Origin: Brevundimonas sp.
Lineage (GTDB): Bacteria > Pseudomonadota > Alphaproteobacteria > Caulobacterales > Caulobacteraceae
Direction: 5' to 3'
Length of the DNA stretch: 64,000 nucleotides
Assembly: GCF_030656255.1 (NCBI RefSeq)
Contig: NZ_JAUSOE010000078.1
Coordinates: forward strand, 1-64,000
Positions 1-8,273 of the stretch are shown piece after piece. Numbering within the stretch: position 1 is the first letter of the stretch; the number at the start of each line of letters is the position of its first letter. A model generated the notes under the pieces. It was not told the origin of the DNA. It saw only the letters and a list, made by a program, of their open reading frames with translations, and did no database searches. A program made the position numbers and the translations under genes.

Positions 1-1363
1 GATAGGTCAGTTCGCCGAAGATCGCCGTCTCGGTGATTTCACCGTAACTGACCGAATAATATTCCAGATTGTCAGGGCGGGAGCCGCCCAGATATTCCGC
101 ATAACCGGGCGTATATTCGGCCGAGGAGTTCCAGTAATCCTCCTTGCTGTAATAGCCGCCCACGATCCAGCTCAGCGCGCCGCTGTCAGGCTTGGAGGTG
201 AGTCGCAGTTCCTGGGTGAAGGTGTCGTTGTCCTCGAGCTCCTGGGTATAGGCCGTGAAGGCGGGGAAGGCCTCGTAGCTGTAGCCCAGGCTGATCAGAA
301 GGTCGGTCTGATCGCGCTTCCCATCTTCCTCGAACGTCTGGTAGCCGGAGGCGCTGGTCAGGTCTGCCCAGCCCAGGTCGATCTTCGCTTCCAGGGCCCA
401 GAGGTCGCTGGTGCGCATATTGGGCTCTTCGACGCGCTGGATGGCCTCGTATTCGCCGACCGCGACGGGGAAGCTGTCGACCCGGCGGCCGGACACCTGG
501 CGTCCGCCCACGTCGGATTTCTGGTAGTTGTAGGACAGGGTGGCGTCGAGCCAGGCGTTCGGTCGCCAGCGCAAGGCCGCGCGGCCGGACAGCACGTCCT
601 CGGTATTGACGTCCTCCTTGCCGTACAGGTTGGCGGCGACGGCCTCGGGGCTGGAGAAGTCGTTGGCGAGAGACACGCCGATTTCGCGCACCAGATAGGG
701 CTGATCGATGAAGCCCTTGTCGTTCAACTGGTCCAGGTTGGCGCGGAAGGCGAGGGTGTCGCTGATGGGAAGGTTGGCGGTGAAGCCGAAGTCGGTCGAG
801 ACGCCCGAACCTTCGGAATAGCCGTAGGCGTCGCCCCGAACATCGACGAAGGCCTCGCTGAAGCTCGCCGGATTGGGAATGTAGCGGATCGCGCCGCCCA
901 GCGTGCCGGCGCCGTAAAGCGTACCCTGCGGTCCCAGCAGGAATTCAACGCGCTGGACGTCGTTCAGCTTCAGATCGATCGCGATCGGCACATCGCCCAG
1001 ATAGGTGGCCACCGTGCCGCCGGCGCCCTGGCCGACCGATTCTCCGAGCGGGTCGATGTTCAGGCCGCGCACCACGATGCGGTTGGCGTTGCGAGGGCCC
1101 TGATCCACAACGTACAGGCCGGGCACATAGCGCGAGATTTGGGCCAGATCCGTCACGCCCAACTGATCGATCTGCTCGCTGCCGATGGCGGAAATATTGA
1201 TCGGCGCATCCTGAACGGTCGAGGCTCCCCGCAGTGTGCCGGTGACGATGATGTCATCAACAGTGGCGGGCGCGGCCTCTTGAGCCGCCGCGGCGCCTGA
1301 CGTCAGCGTGACGGCGCTGACCGAGGCGAGAAGCCCCCACTTCATCCGGTTAGACAGTCTCAT
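1..1363 (-). CDS. TonB-dependent receptor (3' end truncated by window edge)
   Basis: Open minus-strand frame from ATG at 1363 running off the window: MRLSNRMKWGLLASVSAVTLTSGAAAAQEAAPATVDDIIVTGTLRGASTVQDAPINISAIGSEQIDQLGVTDLA; signal peptide, TonB-box-like and plug domain motifs. Absent from the ORF track because it has no stop in the window. Confidence 0.9.
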   Translation of the reverse strand, partial: MRLSNRMKWGLLASVSAVTLTSGAAAAQEAAPATVDDIIVTGTLRGASTVQDAPINISAIGSEQIDQLGVTDLAQISRYVPGLYVVDQGPRNANRIVVRGLNIDPLGESVGQGAGGTVATYLGDVPIAIDLKLNDVQRVEFLLGPQGTLYGAGTLGGAIRYIPNPASFSEAFVDVRGDAYGYSEGSGVSTDFGFTANLPISDTLAFRANLDQLNDKGFIDQPYLVREIGVSLANDFSSPEAVAANLYGKEDVNTEDVLSGRAALRWRPNAWLDATLSYNYQKSDVGGRQVSGRRVDSFPVAVGEYEAIQRVEEPNMRTSDLWALEAKIDLGWADLTSASGYQTFEEDGKRDQTDLLISLGYSYEAFPAFTAYTQELEDNDTFTQELRLTSKPDSGALSWIVGGYYSKEDYWNSSAEYTPGYAEYLGGSRPDNLEYYSVSYGEITETAIFGELTY

Positions 1364-1494
1364 GCGGAATCCCCTCGCGCATTGCCCAAAAAGGAATGCT
1401 GCGGTGCGATAAAAGCGGGCGTCAAGCGGGCGGGCTTTTGCTTCGACCCGTTTGCGATCAAGATGACGTTTTTTCGAATGTTTGACCGGCGACT

Positions 1495-3108
1495 GTGCGA
1501 TTAATGAAACAAATGTCCGAAACCTCGTCTCGAAACGCCCATCTGCGGCAAGCGGCGACCCTACTCGCGGCGGGCGACCACAGGGGCGCGCACGCGTCCT
1601 GCCTTGCGGCGCTGCACAACGGCGAGTCTCAGGCCCAGGCCCTGTTTCTGCTGGCCCTGATCGCGGCGGACCATCGCAATCCGACCAAGGCGCTGGAACT
1701 GACGGACAGGGCGCTGGAGACGGAGCAAGATCACATGGGTGCAAGGGCGCAGCGCGCGCGGGCGCTTTTGGCCCTGCACCGTCACGACGAAGCGCGCGCC
1801 GAGGCCGAGGCGGCGGCCGCTTCGGATCCCGAGGACGGCCATGTCCTGGACACGCTGGGGGTCGTGCTGAGTCGGACGGGCGCCTATCAGGCGGCGGCGG
1901 CCCTGTTCCGCCGGGCGACGGCGCGGCGACCCGACCAGGCGGACTGGCAGTATAATCTCGGCGCCGCCCTGCAGTTCACGGGTGAGCTGGATGACGCCCG
2001 CCAGGCCTATCTGGCCGCGCTGAAGACGCGCCCTGACCACCATCGCGCCCTGTCTTCTCTCGTGTCCCTGTCGCGCCAGACAGAGGCGGACAATCAGATC
2101 GCGGCGCTGGAGGCCCTGTTCGACGACGCCGATCCGGACCCGGCCCGCCAGCAGCATCTGGGACACGCCCTGGCCAAGTCGTTCGAGGATATAGGAGACC
2201 ATCCGGCGGCCCTGTCCTGGCTGGTCCGCGCCAAGGCGGGGCGACGACGCACCTCGGCCTATGGGATCGACCGCGACCGGGCGCTGTTTGCGGCGGCCGC
2301 CGAGACCGCGAAACCCGCGATGGCCGGATACGATGATCCGTCTCCGCTGTTTATCGTAGGTCTGCCCCGTACGGGCACGACCTTGCTGGATCGGGTCCTG
2401 TCCAGCCATCCGGACATTGTTTCGGCCGGCGAACTTGGGGACTTCGCCCTGCTGGTGAAGCGGATGGCGGGTACGCCGTCGCCGCTGGTGCTGGACGTCG
2501 AGACCTTCCAAGCCGCCGATCGGCTGGATTTCGCCGCCCTGGGCCGGGCCTATGTCGAACGCTGCCGCGCGGCCGTCGAGGACGGCGCCGGTCTGACGGC
2601 GGCGCGGGTGATCGACAAGATGCCGCTGAACGTTCTCAACGTCGGCCTGATCCATCGCGCCCTGCCTAACGCGCGCATCCTGTGCCTGCGACGCCACCCG
2701 GTCGATAGCGCCCTATCCAACTATCGCCAGCTCTTCGCGACCGATTTTCCCTATTACGACTACGCTTTCGATCTGGCCGACGCGGGGCGTTACTACGCCC
2801 TGTTCGACCGGTTGGTCGCCCATTGGCGCGAGGCCCTGCCGGCGGATCGTTTCGCGGAAGTGGCTTATGAGGACATGGTCGAGGATCTGGAGGGTCAGAC
2901 CCGGCGCCTTCTCGGCTTCATCGGCTTGCCGTTCGATCCGGCCTGTCTGGCCTTCCATGAAAATCGGGCGGCGGTATCGACCGCCAGTTCGGTTCAGGTT
3001 CGCTCGCCGCTGTATTCCACCTCCATCGGCCGGTGGAAACGCTATGGCGACGGTCTCAGGCCCCTGCTCGACGCCTTGAGCGCCGAGGGCGTGGTCGTTC
3101 CAGACTAG
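1495..3108 (+). CDS. TPR-repeat sulfotransferase family protein
   Basis: 537-aa ORF; N-terminal TPR-like repeats, then [31 protein letters not shown] (PAPS-binding P-loop). The start could be GTG 1495 or ATG 1504/1513. Confidence 0.85.
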   Translation: MRLMKQMSETSSRNAHLRQAATLLAAGDHRGAHASCLAALHNGESQAQALFLLALIAADHRNPTKALELTDRALETEQDHMGARAQRARALLALHRHDEARAEAEAAAASDPEDGHVLDTLGVVLSRTGAYQAAAALFRRATARRPDQADWQYNLGAALQFTGELDDARQAYLAALKTRPDHHRALSSLVSLSRQTEADNQIAALEALFDDADPDPARQQHLGHALAKSFEDIGDHPAALSWLVRAKAGRRRTSAYGIDRDRALFAAAAETAKPAMAGYDDPSPLFIVGLPRTGTTLLDRVLSSHPDIVSAGELGDFALLVKRMAGTPSPLVLDVETFQAADRLDFAALGRAYVERCRAAVEDGAGLTAARVIDKMPLNVLNVGLIHRALPNARILCLRRHPVDSALSNYRQLFATDFPYYDYAFDLADAGRYYALFDRLVAHWREALPADRFAEVAYEDMVEDLEGQTRRLLGFIGLPFDPACLAFHENRAAVSTASSVQVRSPLYSTSIGRWKRYGDGLRPLLDALSAEGVVVPD

Positions 3109-4244
3109 ACGTCGCTCTCCAGCGCCCCGCCCGCGACGCGGACGAACTGGGCGCGGCCGTCCAGGCCGGCGAACAGGCTGCGTTCGGTGCCGGTCATGAA
3201 GGCCTGGAGGTTCAGGGCGACGATCTCGTCGAACAGGGCGGCGCGACGAGCTTCGTCCAGGTGGGCGGGGGCCTCGTCCAGCAGAAGGACCGGGCGGGCG
3301 GCCCCGGCGGCGTCAGGGTGCGACAGGCGGCTGATCTGGGCCAGGATCAGGTTCAGGACCAGGGCCTTCTGTTCGCCGGACGAGCCCTCGGCGGCGGGGC
3401 GGTTCTTCTCGCGGTGAAGGGCGGTAAGGTCGGTGCGGTGCGGGCCGAACAGGGAGCGGCCGGCGGCGCCGTCGCGGGCGCGCGCCTTGGCCAGGCCTTC
3501 GCGGATGGCGGCGGCGATCTCGTCTTCTTCGGCGCCGTCGTCGGCCATTTGTTCGGCGGGACCGTCCAGACCCAGGTCGGCCTGGGGGAAGGGGCGGTCG
3601 CGGCGGGCGTCGATGGCGGCCTGGAGCGCGTGCAGGGCGGCGACGCGGGCCAGGGCCGCGCGGGCGCCGGCCTCGCCCAGCCGGGCCTCCAGGGCGTCCA
3701 GCCAGACGGGGTCGGCCTCGCGTCCGTCCTGGGCGTCGTTCAGCAGCCGCAGCCGCTCGCGCAGGGCCTTTTCGTAGGCGGAGACGGCGGCGGCGTGGTC
3801 GGGATCGGCGGCGAAGACCAGCCGGTCGAAGAACTTCAGCCGTTCGGCCCGGGCGTCGGAGAACAGCCGATCCTGTTCCGGAGTGGCCCAGACGGGCCGC
3901 AGATAATCGAGCAACCGCCCCGGCTGGGCTGTCTCGCCGTCGATGCGGACGATGCGCCGCGCCGCGCCCGCCGTCTGGACGCCGGTGCCCAGCCGCGTCT
4001 CGTCGTCCAGTTCGACCATGACGGCCCAGGCGCGGCCCACCGCCTCGCCGGGCTCGCGCCGCCCCATTTCGGCGGCGGTCGCGCCGCGCAGCCCCTTGCC
4101 GGGGGTCAGCAGGCTGACGGCCTCCAGCAGATTGGTCTTGCCCGCCCCGTTCGGGCCGTGAAGCACCACCGGGCCGGAGGCGAGCTCCAGCCGCGCGCTC
4201 GCATAGGAGCGAAAGTCGGTAAGGGTGAGGGAAATCAGGCTCAA
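3105..4244 (-). CDS. recF: DNA replication and repair protein RecF
   Basis: Walker [19 protein letters not shown]-terminal [11 protein letters not shown]; located downstream of dnaN. Start codon is TTG. Confidence 0.95.
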   Translation of the reverse strand: MSLISLTLTDFRSYASARLELASGPVVLHGPNGAGKTNLLEAVSLLTPGKGLRGATAAEMGRREPGEAVGRAWAVMVELDDETRLGTGVQTAGAARRIVRIDGETAQPGRLLDYLRPVWATPEQDRLFSDARAERLKFFDRLVFAADPDHAAAVSAYEKALRERLRLLNDAQDGREADPVWLDALEARLGEAGARAALARVAALHALQAAIDARRDRPFPQADLGLDGPAEQMADDGAEEDEIAAAIREGLAKARARDGAAGRSLFGPHRTDLTALHREKNRPAAEGSSGEQKALVLNLILAQISRLSHPDAAGAARPVLLLDEAPAHLDEARRAALFDEIVALNLQAFMTGTERSLFAGLDGRAQFVRVAGGALESDV

Positions 4245-4249
4245 TCTAT

Positions 4250-4291
4250 CCGCTCATCCCGGCGAAAGCCGGGACCCAGTCCTTTCGCTCG
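4250..4291. repeat. Terminal inverted repeat, left copy (GIY-YIG cassette)
   Basis: CCGCTCATCCCGGCGAAAGCCGGGACCCAGTCCTTTCGCTCG. Confidence 0.9.
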
Positions 4292-4298
4292 GCACGAT

Positions 4299-4586
4299 CT
4301 AACCGAGCAGCGTCGGAAACAGATCCGCCCATGCCGGGTTCTTGCGTTCGATCAGTTCCAGCTTCCAGATCCGTTTCCATTCCTTGATCTGCCGTTCACG
4401 CACGAAGGCCGCATGACGCGTCTCGTGCACCTCGTACCAGACCAGAAGCGCGACGCCATATCTACGCGTGAAGCCGGGACGCAGCTTGTCGCGGTGTTCG
4501 GCGATCCGCTTGATCAGATCGTCGGTCGAGCCGGTATAGATCGTACCGTTTCGGCGGCTGGCGATGATGTAGGTGAAGAACGCCAA
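4299..4586 (-). CDS. GIY-YIG nuclease superfamily protein
   Basis: 95 aa: MAFFTYIIASRRNGTIYTGSTDDLIKRIAEHR...FVRERQIKEWKRIWKLELIERKNP; YII/YTG core and RERQIKEWKR motif. Confidence 0.9.
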   Translation of the reverse strand: MAFFTYIIASRRNGTIYTGSTDDLIKRIAEHRDKLRPGFTRRYGVALLVWYEVHETRHAAFVRERQIKEWKRIWKLELIERKNPAWADLFPTLLG

Positions 4587-4600
4587 GCCAGCCTCCGGTA

Positions 4601-4642
4601 CGAACGAAAGAACTGGGTCCCGGCTTTCGCCGGGATGAGCGG
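4601..4642. repeat. Terminal inverted repeat, right copy (GIY-YIG cassette)
   Basis: Reverse complement CCGCTCATCCCGGCGAAAGCCGGGACCCAGTTCTTTCGTTCG; differs from the left copy at two positions. Confidence 0.9.
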
Positions 4643-4653
4643 AAGACTCTTGC

Positions 4654-5772
4654 CTACACCCGCAACGGCATCAGCACATACTGCACGCCCGGATCGCCCG
4701 GATCGAGCACCAGCGTCGGCGAAGCCGGGTCGGCGAAGCGGAAGGCGGCGTTTTCGCCGGTGATCTGGCCGGCGACGTCAAGCAGGTAGCGGGCGTTGAA
4801 GCCGATCTCGAACGGCTCGTCGGAATAGCCGATCTCGACCTCCTCCTCGGCCTGACCGGCCTCCATGTTGCGGACGGTCAGTTTCACCCGATCGTTGTCG
4901 AAGGCCAGTTTCACCGACCGGCTCTTTTCGGCCGAGATGGTGGCGACGCGGTCGACGGCCTTGGCGAACAGGGCGTTGTCGATGTCGGCCTGTTTGTCAT
5001 TGCCCTTGGGAATGACGCGCAGATAGTCGGGGAAGGCGCCGTCGATGACCTTGGAGGTCAGGGACGCCTCGCCCATCTGGAAGCGGATCTTCTGGGCCGA
5101 GACGGTGACCTGGACCGGGCCGCCGGCGTCGTCCAGCAGGCGGCGGACCTGATCGATGGTCTTGCGTGGCACGATGACGCCGGGGCCGCCGGCCGCGCCT
5201 TCGGGCGCCGGGGTCTCGGCCAGGGCCAGGCGGTGGCCGTCGGTGGCCACGGCGCGCAGCAGGGCGACGCCGGCCTCGGCCACCGTGTGCAGGTACAGGC
5301 CGTTCAGATAATAGCGGGTCTCTTCGGTCGAGACGGCGAACCGGGTCTTGTCGATCAGCCGCGCCAGGTCTTCCTTGGGCATGACGTATGAGGCGCCGGC
5401 GCTGTCGGTGGACATGATCGGGAAGTCGCCCGCCGGCAGGACCGGCAGGTTGAAGCGCGACCGCCCGGCCGAAACCACCAGACGGGGATCGTCGCCCGAA
5501 TAGAGCAGCGACACCTCGGCGCCTTCCGGCAGTTTGCGCACGATTTCGTACAGGGTGTGGGCGGGGGCGGTGATCTGGCCCTCGACGTTCACCGTCGCCT
5601 CGGCCTCGTCCACCATCTCCATGTCCAGGTCGGTGGCCGCAAAGGCCAGCCGGTCCCGGCCTGCGCTGAGCAGGACATTGGACAGGATCGGGATGGTGTT
5701 TCGGCGTTCGACGACGCTCTGCACATGGCCCAGGGCCTTCAGGAGCGCGGATCGTTCGATGGTCAGTTGCAT
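4654..5772 (-). CDS. dnaN: DNA polymerase III subunit beta
   Basis: 372 aa MQLTIERSALLKALGHVQSVVERRNTIPILSNVLL...; C-term YVLMPLRV; sits between dnaA and recF. Confidence 0.97.
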   Translation of the reverse strand: MQLTIERSALLKALGHVQSVVERRNTIPILSNVLLSAGRDRLAFAATDLDMEMVDEAEATVNVEGQITAPAHTLYEIVRKLPEGAEVSLLYSGDDPRLVVSAGRSRFNLPVLPAGDFPIMSTDSAGASYVMPKEDLARLIDKTRFAVSTEETRYYLNGLYLHTVAEAGVALLRAVATDGHRLALAETPAPEGAAGGPGVIVPRKTIDQVRRLLDDAGGPVQVTVSAQKIRFQMGEASLTSKVIDGAFPDYLRVIPKGNDKQADIDNALFAKAVDRVATISAEKSRSVKLAFDNDRVKLTVRNMEAGQAEEEVEIGYSDEPFEIGFNARYLLDVAGQITGENAAFRFADPASPTLVLDPGDPGVQYVLMPLRV

Positions 5773-5891
5773 GTCGTCTCGCCCGGAAGCGGCGACTCAG
5801 GCTGGAGCGCCGCGATAGAGGGCCTTGGACACTAGCGGATTGGGCGCAAGGAGCAAGGAAGGCGACGGAAGCCGTTCACAGATTTCTGTTT

Positions 5892-5916
5892 CTCCCTCCC
5901 CATGAAGGGGAGGGAG
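5892..5916. repeat. GC-rich palindrome CTCCCTCCCC-ATGAA-GGGGAGGGAG
   Basis: Perfect 10-bp stem, 5-nt loop, 5 bp beyond the dnaA stop; resembles the ends of the DUF559 cassette at 43687-44136. Confidence 0.7.
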
Positions 5917-5921
5917 ATTGT

Positions 5922-7334
5922 TCAGCCCCGCAGCTTGCGGGTCAGGGCCTCGACGTCGCGGGCGATCTGGTCGTCCTGGGCCATCAGCTCTTCGATCTTG
6001 CGCACGCCGTGCAGGACGGTGGTGTGATCGCGCCCGCCGAAACGACGGCCGATGTCGGGATAGGAGCGGGTCGTGTGCTGTTTGCACAGGTACATGGCCA
6101 TCTGGCGCGGGCGGGCCACCGAACGGGTGCGGCGCTCGCTCAGCAGGTCGGCCTGTTTCAGGTTGAAGTGGTCGGCCACCGTCTTCTGGATCTCGTCCAC
6201 GGTGATGCGACGTTCCGGTCCGCCCCGCAGGGCGGCGCCCAGCAGGATCGAGGCCTCGTCTACCGAGACGGTCGCCAGACGCGAACCGGCGGCGGCGGCC
6301 AGGGTGTTCACGGCGCCCTCAAGCTCGCGCATCGAACCCGGCGTGCGGTCCACCAGCTGGGCCAGGACCTCGGGCGCGGCCTCGCCCTGGACGACGCCGA
6401 GGGCCGACAGGGCCTTCAGACGGTTCTGGGCCACGGCGATCTTCAGCTCGCGGTCGCCCGCCTCGACCGGGCAGGTCAGGCCGGCGGCCAGGTGGCTGCG
6501 CAGACGGGGCTCGACCTCGGTCAGGGCCATGGGCGCGCGGTCGGCCGAGAAGACGATCCGTTTGCCGTCCTCGATCAGGGCGGTCAGGGTCGACAGCAGT
6601 TCTTCCTGGGTGCTCGTCTTGCCGCCGACGAACTGGACGTCGTCCAGCAGCAGCATGTCGGCCGAGCGCAGGCTTTCCTTGAAGGCGGCGGTCGAGCGGT
6701 CCTGCATCGCCTTGACGAAGGTCGACAGGAAGCGTTCGGCGGTCAGATAGACCACCTTGGCCTCGGGCCGCAGGCGCTGGGCCTCCCAGGCGATGGCGTT
6801 CAGCAGGTGGGTCTTGCCGTAGCCGTAGGGGCCGCAGAAGAAGACCGGGTTGAAATGGCCGTCGGCCCAGCTGGCCACCTGTTTGGCGATGGCCAGGGCG
6901 AAGGCGTTGCCCTGACCTTCGACGAAGCTGTCGAAGGTCAGCCGCTCCTGCAGACCGGCGGCGCGCACGGCGCGGGCGCCGTCGGCGATGGGGGCCACGG
7001 TCGGGCTGGCGAAGGCCGCCAGACGCGGCGTGGCGTCCAGGACATTGCCCGCGATGACGGCCGAGGCCGGAGGGGCCGAGCCCACCTCGGCGCGGCAGCG
7101 CACGTCCAGGCGGCGGTTCAGGCCGTCCAGGCCCAGCCACAGCTCGTTCATGCGACGCAGGGCGTTCTTGCGGACCCAGTCGCGGGCATAGGCGGTGGGG
7201 GTGACCAGGATCAGCTGACCGGAGGAATCCACGCGAACGGCGGAAGGGGCGATGTAGGACGAGAAGGGACCGTCGCCGATCTCGGCGCGCAGACGCACCG
7301 AGGCCTCATTCCAGATGCGATCCGGATCCGTCAT
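5922..7334 (-). CDS. dnaA: Chromosomal replication initiator protein DnaA
   Basis: MTDPDRIWNEASVRLRAEIG..., Walker A GPYGYGKTHLLNA, C-terminal DnaA signature RDHTTVLHGVRKI. Start ATG at 7334 chosen over the longer ORF start at 7409. Confidence 0.97.
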   Translation of the reverse strand: MTDPDRIWNEASVRLRAEIGDGPFSSYIAPSAVRVDSSGQLILVTPTAYARDWVRKNALRRMNELWLGLDGLNRRLDVRCRAEVGSAPPASAVIAGNVLDATPRLAAFASPTVAPIADGARAVRAAGLQERLTFDSFVEGQGNAFALAIAKQVASWADGHFNPVFFCGPYGYGKTHLLNAIAWEAQRLRPEAKVVYLTAERFLSTFVKAMQDRSTAAFKESLRSADMLLLDDVQFVGGKTSTQEELLSTLTALIEDGKRIVFSADRAPMALTEVEPRLRSHLAAGLTCPVEAGDRELKIAVAQNRLKALSALGVVQGEAAPEVLAQLVDRTPGSMRELEGAVNTLAAAAGSRLATVSVDEASILLGAALRGGPERRITVDEIQKTVADHFNLKQADLLSERRTRSVARPRQMAMYLCKQHTTRSYPDIGRRFGGRDHTTVLHGVRKIEELMAQDDQIARDVEALTRKLRG

Positions 7335-7459
7335 GTTCGATCCGTTCACACCGCCTGCCATCGCCGTCGCACCCCCAACCATAATTCCGCCACCCGCTTC
7401 AAAAACCATTCCGACCTTCGGCGCTTCAGGGCGATGGTTCAGGGACGACTTCTCCTGCG

Positions 7460-7480
7460 CCGAAAAGCGATGCTTTTCGG
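7460..7480. promoter_or_regulatory. Perfect 9-bp hairpin in the dnaA upstream/leader region
   Basis: CCGAAAAGC-GAT-GCTTTTCGG. Confidence 0.5.
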
Positions 7481-7610
7481 TCGGGGCCGAGCTCCTGGAC
7501 AGACATCTCCCGCCAACGCGAAACTATTGTCCCGCGCCGTCTTCATCCGTGTTGGGATGGAAGTGCGTTAGAGGCCAAAACTTACGCTGCGAGCCGGTTG
7601 GGTCAACGCT

Positions 7611-7699
7611 GATTCGTTGGTCGATTCGCAGTTAAATTGTTTGACTCCGTCAAACGCTAATCCTGCTTGAGAATTTCGCCTCCAAGGCGGCCTGGAGTC
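7611..7699. promoter_or_regulatory. GANTC (CcrM-type methylation) site cluster upstream of dnaA
   Basis: GATTC 7611-7615, GATTC 7623-7627, GACTC 7643-7647, GAGTC 7695-7699; the third lies in the palindrome GTTTGAC-TCC-GTCAAAC (7639-7655). Confidence 0.5.
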
Positions 7700-7737
7700 C
7701 GTATTCCTGCGTAGAGAGGGTTAACGACCAAACGCAA

Positions 7738-7769
7738 AACGGCGAAGGAGCATATGCCCCTTCGCCGTT
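7738..7769 (-). terminator. Putative rho-independent terminator of rpsT
   Basis: AACGGCGAAGG/CCTTCGCCGTT 11-bp stem; T-rich tract (TTTTGCGTTT) follows on the minus strand. Confidence 0.75.
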
Positions 7770-7836
7770 GAAAACTCTGCATAATCCCGTAACGGAACAG
7801 CGACAGCCGTTCCGTGTCCGGGAAATCCCTAAAGGA

Positions 7837-8106
7837 TTAAGCGGCCGACAGCTTCTTCAGCTGGGCGGCCAGACGCGACACCTTGCGCGAGCCGGTGTTC
7901 TTGTGAACGACGCCCTTGGAGACGGCGCGCATCAGCTCGGATTGAGCTTCCACGAAGGCGGTCTTGGCGGCCGTGGCGTCGCCGCCGGCCAGAGCTTCTT
8001 GGAACTTGCGCAGATAGGTGCGGACGCGCGAGCGGCGCGCCTTGTTCACTTCGGTCCGCGCTTCGATCTTGCGGATCGCCTTGCGGGCGCCGGGGTTGTT
8101 AGCCAT
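7837..8106 (-). CDS. rpsT: 30S ribosomal protein S20
   Basis: [39 protein letters not shown]...; start 8106 inside the longer ORF. Confidence 0.97.
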   Translation of the reverse strand: MANNPGARKAIRKIEARTEVNKARRSRVRTYLRKFQEALAGGDATAAKTAFVEAQSELMRAVSKGVVHKNTGSRKVSRLAAQLKKLSAA

Positions 8107-8273
8107 TTCAAACCTTCGAACGGAAAACGCCGCGGAGCACACGTCCACGGCGCGGAAATCTCAAGAGGGCGGGCCTATAGCCGAAAGCCCGGGGGCGGTC
8201 AACGCGCAGTTCCGACAAAGGTCGTCGTGCGCGCCAGCCCTCATCGCCTCGATAAACCTTATTCAACCAAAAC

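Larger units (their letters stand above)
4250..4642. mobile_element. TIR-flanked GIY-YIG cassette (393 bp)
   Basis: 42-nt terminal inverted repeats at 4250-4291 and 4601-4642, 40/42 identical after reverse complement, enclosing a single GIY-YIG ORF. Confidence 0.7.

Noticed and set aside
724-948. 74-aa minus-strand ORF
   Set aside because: Out-of-frame ORF within the TonB receptor coding region.
3033-4763. 576-aa plus-strand ORF opposite recF/GIY-YIG
   Set aside because: Antisense shadow of recF in GC-rich DNA; low-complexity G/Q/R-rich translation with no domain.
6009-7571. 520-aa plus-strand ORF opposite dnaA
   Set aside because: Antisense shadow of dnaA; no recognizable motifs.
7335-7836. 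oriC next to dnaA
   Set aside because: No TTATCCACA-type DnaA box cluster or AT-rich unwinding element seen; in Caulobacter the origin is not located at dnaA.
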